Shown in pieces: positions 62,062 through 64,000 of a stretch of DNA of 64,000 bases. This DNA comes from an uncultured Verrucomicrobiales bacterium (lineage in GTDB: Bacteria; Verrucomicrobiota; Verrucomicrobiia; Verrucomicrobiales; DEV007). The notes under the pieces are model-generated. The model searched no databases. It was not told the DNA's origin and saw nothing but the letters and a program-made list of their open reading frames with translations. The stretch is taken from the NCBI GenBank assembly GCA_937891465.1, contig CALAHF010000104.1:24501-88500 (forward strand). Direction: 5' to 3'. Made by a program: the position numbers and the translations under genes. Position 1 is the first letter of the stretch. Every line of letters starts with the position of its first letter.

Positions 62062-63210
62062 TTACTTCGTTGACTCGGTCAGCGCCATGCCTCCGGTAAA
62101 TTTCTCAATCCCATCAGGATTCCATCGCATCCCCAGCCCCGGCCCGTCCGGAATCGCAATCATCCCATCCGTTTCGTCGAGCTGAATCGGATCCAGCAAA
62201 AGCTCTTCAATGTAGGGCGCCGGCGTGATGTATTCGACCCACTTCGCGTTGGCGGCCGCAGCGAGTAATTGCAAATCCGCCGCAAGTCCCACTGCCGTGT
62301 TCCACCCATGCGGCACGAAACGAATCGCATGATCATCCGCATATTGGGCAATCCGGTGTTCCTCGCTCAGCCCGCCGACTTTCGTCACATCGGGCTGAAT
62401 AAAATCCACAGCCCGTCGCTCGATCCATTCGAGAAACGACTGACGCCGCGTCAGAACCTCGCAGGCCGCGATCGGAACAGGCGAGTTTTTGGTGAGCTGA
62501 ATATACCCTTCCAAATCATCCGGTCGCAGCGCTTCTTCAAACCAGGTGACATCATAATCCGCCAGCATTTTTGCAGTCTCCACCGCCCACTTGTAGCCGT
62601 GCGGCCACAACGCATCCGATCCACCCGCATCGACCATCAGCTCAATGTCCGATCCGATACAATCGCGCGCCGCTTTCACGATCCGCTCATCGGTTTTCCG
62701 ATCGACCCGGCCGAAAGGACCCCATCCAATTTTGAAAGCGCGAAACCCACGCCGCATTCCATCCTCCAATCGCGGGAGTAGAACATCCGGTTCTCCCATC
62801 AAGAGTGAACCGTATGGCTTGATTCGTTCCCGGTATCGCCCTCCTAACAAACGACTAATTGGCTGGCCGCAGACTTTTCCAAAAATATCCCACAACGCGA
62901 TATCGATTCCCGAAATCGCATGAGTGATTGCGCCGCCCCGTCCCTGCCAGAACGTTTGCTGGTGAAGCATCTCGCTGGTCGCCGCCGGATCAAGGGCCGA
63001 GGCTCCAATCAGAAACGGTTTCAACACCGCGACCGCTCCCTCAACCAAATGGGCCGACGTAAAAACGCTCCCCAGCCCCGTGATGCCTTCATCCGTGATC
63101 ACTTCCACCAGCGTGTGAAGATTCGTTTCCGGATTGAGATGAACATCATCCCAACCGCCATCAGGCGTGGCCCCGCGAAGCGGTAAAATACGGATTGATT
63201 CAATTTTCAT
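62062..63210 (-). CDS. Mandelate racemase/muconate lactonizing enzyme family
   Basis: A 382-residue member of the enolase superfamily starting MKIESIRIL. Residues: catalytic lysine region FKIGWGPFG (about 158-166), metal ligands VDAGGSD (about 193), FEEAL (about 222) and AACEVLT (about 247), and the general base histidine in FVPHGWNTAVG (about 298). This subgroup acts on acid sugars (for example galactarate or gluconate dehydratases). The substrate is not determined. First gene of the three-gene group. Confidence 0.88.
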   Translation of the reverse strand: MKIESIRILPLRGATPDGGWDDVHLNPETNLHTLVEVITDEGITGLGSVFTSAHLVEGAVAVLKPFLIGASALDPAATSEMLHQQTFWQGRGGAITHAISGIDIALWDIFGKVCGQPISRLLGGRYRERIKPYGSLLMGEPDVLLPRLEDGMRRGFRAFKIGWGPFGRVDRKTDERIVKAARDCIGSDIELMVDAGGSDALWPHGYKWAVETAKMLADYDVTWFEEALRPDDLEGYIQLTKNSPVPIAACEVLTRRQSFLEWIERRAVDFIQPDVTKVGGLSEEHRIAQYADDHAIRFVPHGWNTAVGLAADLQLLAAAANAKWVEYITPAPYIEELLLDPIQLDETDGMIAIPDGPGLGMRWNPDGIEKFTGGMALTESTK

Positions 63211-63280
63211 GACTGCGTCACGTTCCGTTTTAGAGAAGCGGCGATAAACAGGCAATGCTGTTATTCAAAGAATCGAGTAA

Positions 63281-63326
63281 TCGATCGAACAGGGTTGGTT
63301 CATCGTGCGCACCCTGTTGGTTCGTA
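63281..63326. repeat. AACAGGGT repeat, copy 9 (inverted pair), reaching into a CDS
   Basis: Arms AACAGGGTTGG and CCACCCTGTT-like (ACCCTGTTGG) with TTCATCGTGCGC between. It covers the stop codon and the last eight codons (YEPTGCAR) of the CoA-ligase-like gene on the minus strand. Confidence 0.85.
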
Positions 63327-63999
63327 GGGGCTGGCAGAATTGACGTAGTTGTTTTTTAATCGCACGTCAGTATTTGCAAAGGGGCCAGTTTGAAACGGAT
63401 ACGATTCGACTTGAACTCGGTCGGGTGAGAACATTCTACTCACTTCTCGAAAATCTTGATTTACCGCAAGCAGCCCCTGATAGATCGAACTGTGGACGGT
63501 CTCGGGCGAATGACGCATGGACTCCGTCGAGCCGACCGTCTCAAGCGAAATTAGAAGGTGCCGATCCAACTCCGCGTCTTCAATGGATTGCAATCGGAAT
63601 GACTGCACTTGTTGGACCAAGTCCGGGTGGTCATTGATAACTCTTTCCAGATCACTCGCGTTGATATTCGCTCCAAAAAAGGGAACGGTAAGGTCAGTCC
63701 TTCCGAAAACGAAAAGCAAAGGGAATGCGAGATGCGGTGAATCCATCGCCCCTCTGCTGCGCAGCTCTTCCCCAGCGATTTTTTCAATATCGCTATATCG
63801 CATCGCGACTCCCCTGTCATGAAGGTTGTAACGAATTTTTGGAATCAGGCTTTTCCTCCGCAAAACGGTGAAAAGCATTTCTCCATCGGCATTCGTTTCA
63901 ATGAGGTAATCCAGCGGGTTGTATTGAAATACCATCGGCGTCTCCTTTCTTCCGAAAAGCCGTTCATTGAGTTCGGAGTCGTCGAGGCAGGCACGCCGG
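63300..63999 (-). CDS. Phenylacetate-CoA ligase-like protein (partial)
   Basis: The last 233 codons of a gene that enters from beyond the window end; the frame stays open to the edge, so the true start is outside. Motifs TPMVFQYNPLDYLIETNADGE and HDRGVAMRY, with the C-terminal domain FVFGRTDLTVPFFGANINASDLE, match the PaaK-like branch of adenylate-forming enzymes. The C-terminal residues YEPTGCAR are encoded by repeat copy 9, so the gene end was changed by insertion. Substrate unknown. Confidence 0.65.
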   Translation of the reverse strand, partial: RRACLDDSELNERLFGRKETPMVFQYNPLDYLIETNADGEMLFTVLRRKSLIPKIRYNLHDRGVAMRYSDIEKIAGEELRSRGAMDSPHLAFPLLFVFGRTDLTVPFFGANINASDLERVINDHPDLVQQVQSFRLQSIEDAELDRHLLISLETVGSTESMRHSPETVHSSIYQGLLAVNQDFREVSRMFSPDRVQVESYPFQTGPFANTDVRLKNNYVNSASPYEPTGCAR

Positions 64000-64000
64000 A

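Noticed and set aside
1..64000. tRNA, rRNA, CRISPR array or insertion sequence
   Set aside because: I saw no cloverleaf with a proper anticodon arm, no rRNA motif, no regular spacer array and no transposase gene in the window.

Overview
The window reads as chromosomal DNA of a Verrucomicrobiota-like bacterium of the PVC superphylum, probably from a saline or marine habitat. Pointers are five secreted sulfatases, a 1006-residue propeller/HEAT/cytochrome c protein of the PVC type, DUF1552 remnants, two TonB-dependent receptors and a multi-subunit Mrp-type Na+/H+ antiporter. I saw no rRNA, tRNA, CRISPR array or transposase. Taxonomy is inference from gene content.

Layout. 0-4.4 kb: a prepilin-like protein, a DUF456 membrane protein, a nitroreductase, a permease and two regulatory or envelope proteins. 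4.4-10.8 kb: a lipoprotein, cobalamin-dependent methionine synthase (metH) and a BtuB-like receptor. 11-14.6 kb: small envelope genes, a duplicated RNA-like hairpin and a frameshifted membrane gene. 15-18 kb: the PVC cytochrome. 18-26.1 kb: a ten-gene mrp operon on the minus strand. 26.3-34.8 kb: housekeeping genes (a 3-hydroxyisobutyrate dehydrogenase-like enzyme, ygfZ, cyclophilin, tandem porin-like barrels, priA, a short-chain dehydrogenase-like protein, rdgB). 34.85-35.36 kb: a thioredoxin-fold protein whose first active-site cysteine codon is TGA, followed by a SECIS-like hairpin, so a probable selenoprotein. 35.5-59.4 kb: a glycan-degradation region with sulfatases, sialidase-like proteins, an SGNH acetylesterase, a GH81 glucanase, a TonB receptor and a c-type cytochrome, interrupted by a decayed TPR lipoprotein gene and a graveyard of gene tails. 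59.5-64 kb: a creatininase-family hydrolase, a sodium:solute symporter, an enolase-superfamily enzyme and a truncated CoA-ligase-like gene.

A dispersed repeat with core AACAGGGT, usually two units of about 21 bp in direct or inverted arrangement, occurs at nine loci. In two places it has become part of a reading frame. The glycan genes fit a marine polysaccharide degrader: secreted sulfatases and esterases strip substituents, hydrolases cut chains, TonB receptors import products, and Na+ pumping by Mrp may sustain sodium-coupled uptake such as the symporter near 61 kb.

Most notable: the candidate selenoprotein, the dispersed repeat and its capture in coding sequence, the paired hairpins near 12.5 kb with pairing-preserving differences, a 71-nt possible three-way-junction element behind priA, and the Mrp operon with three large antiporter-like subunits.
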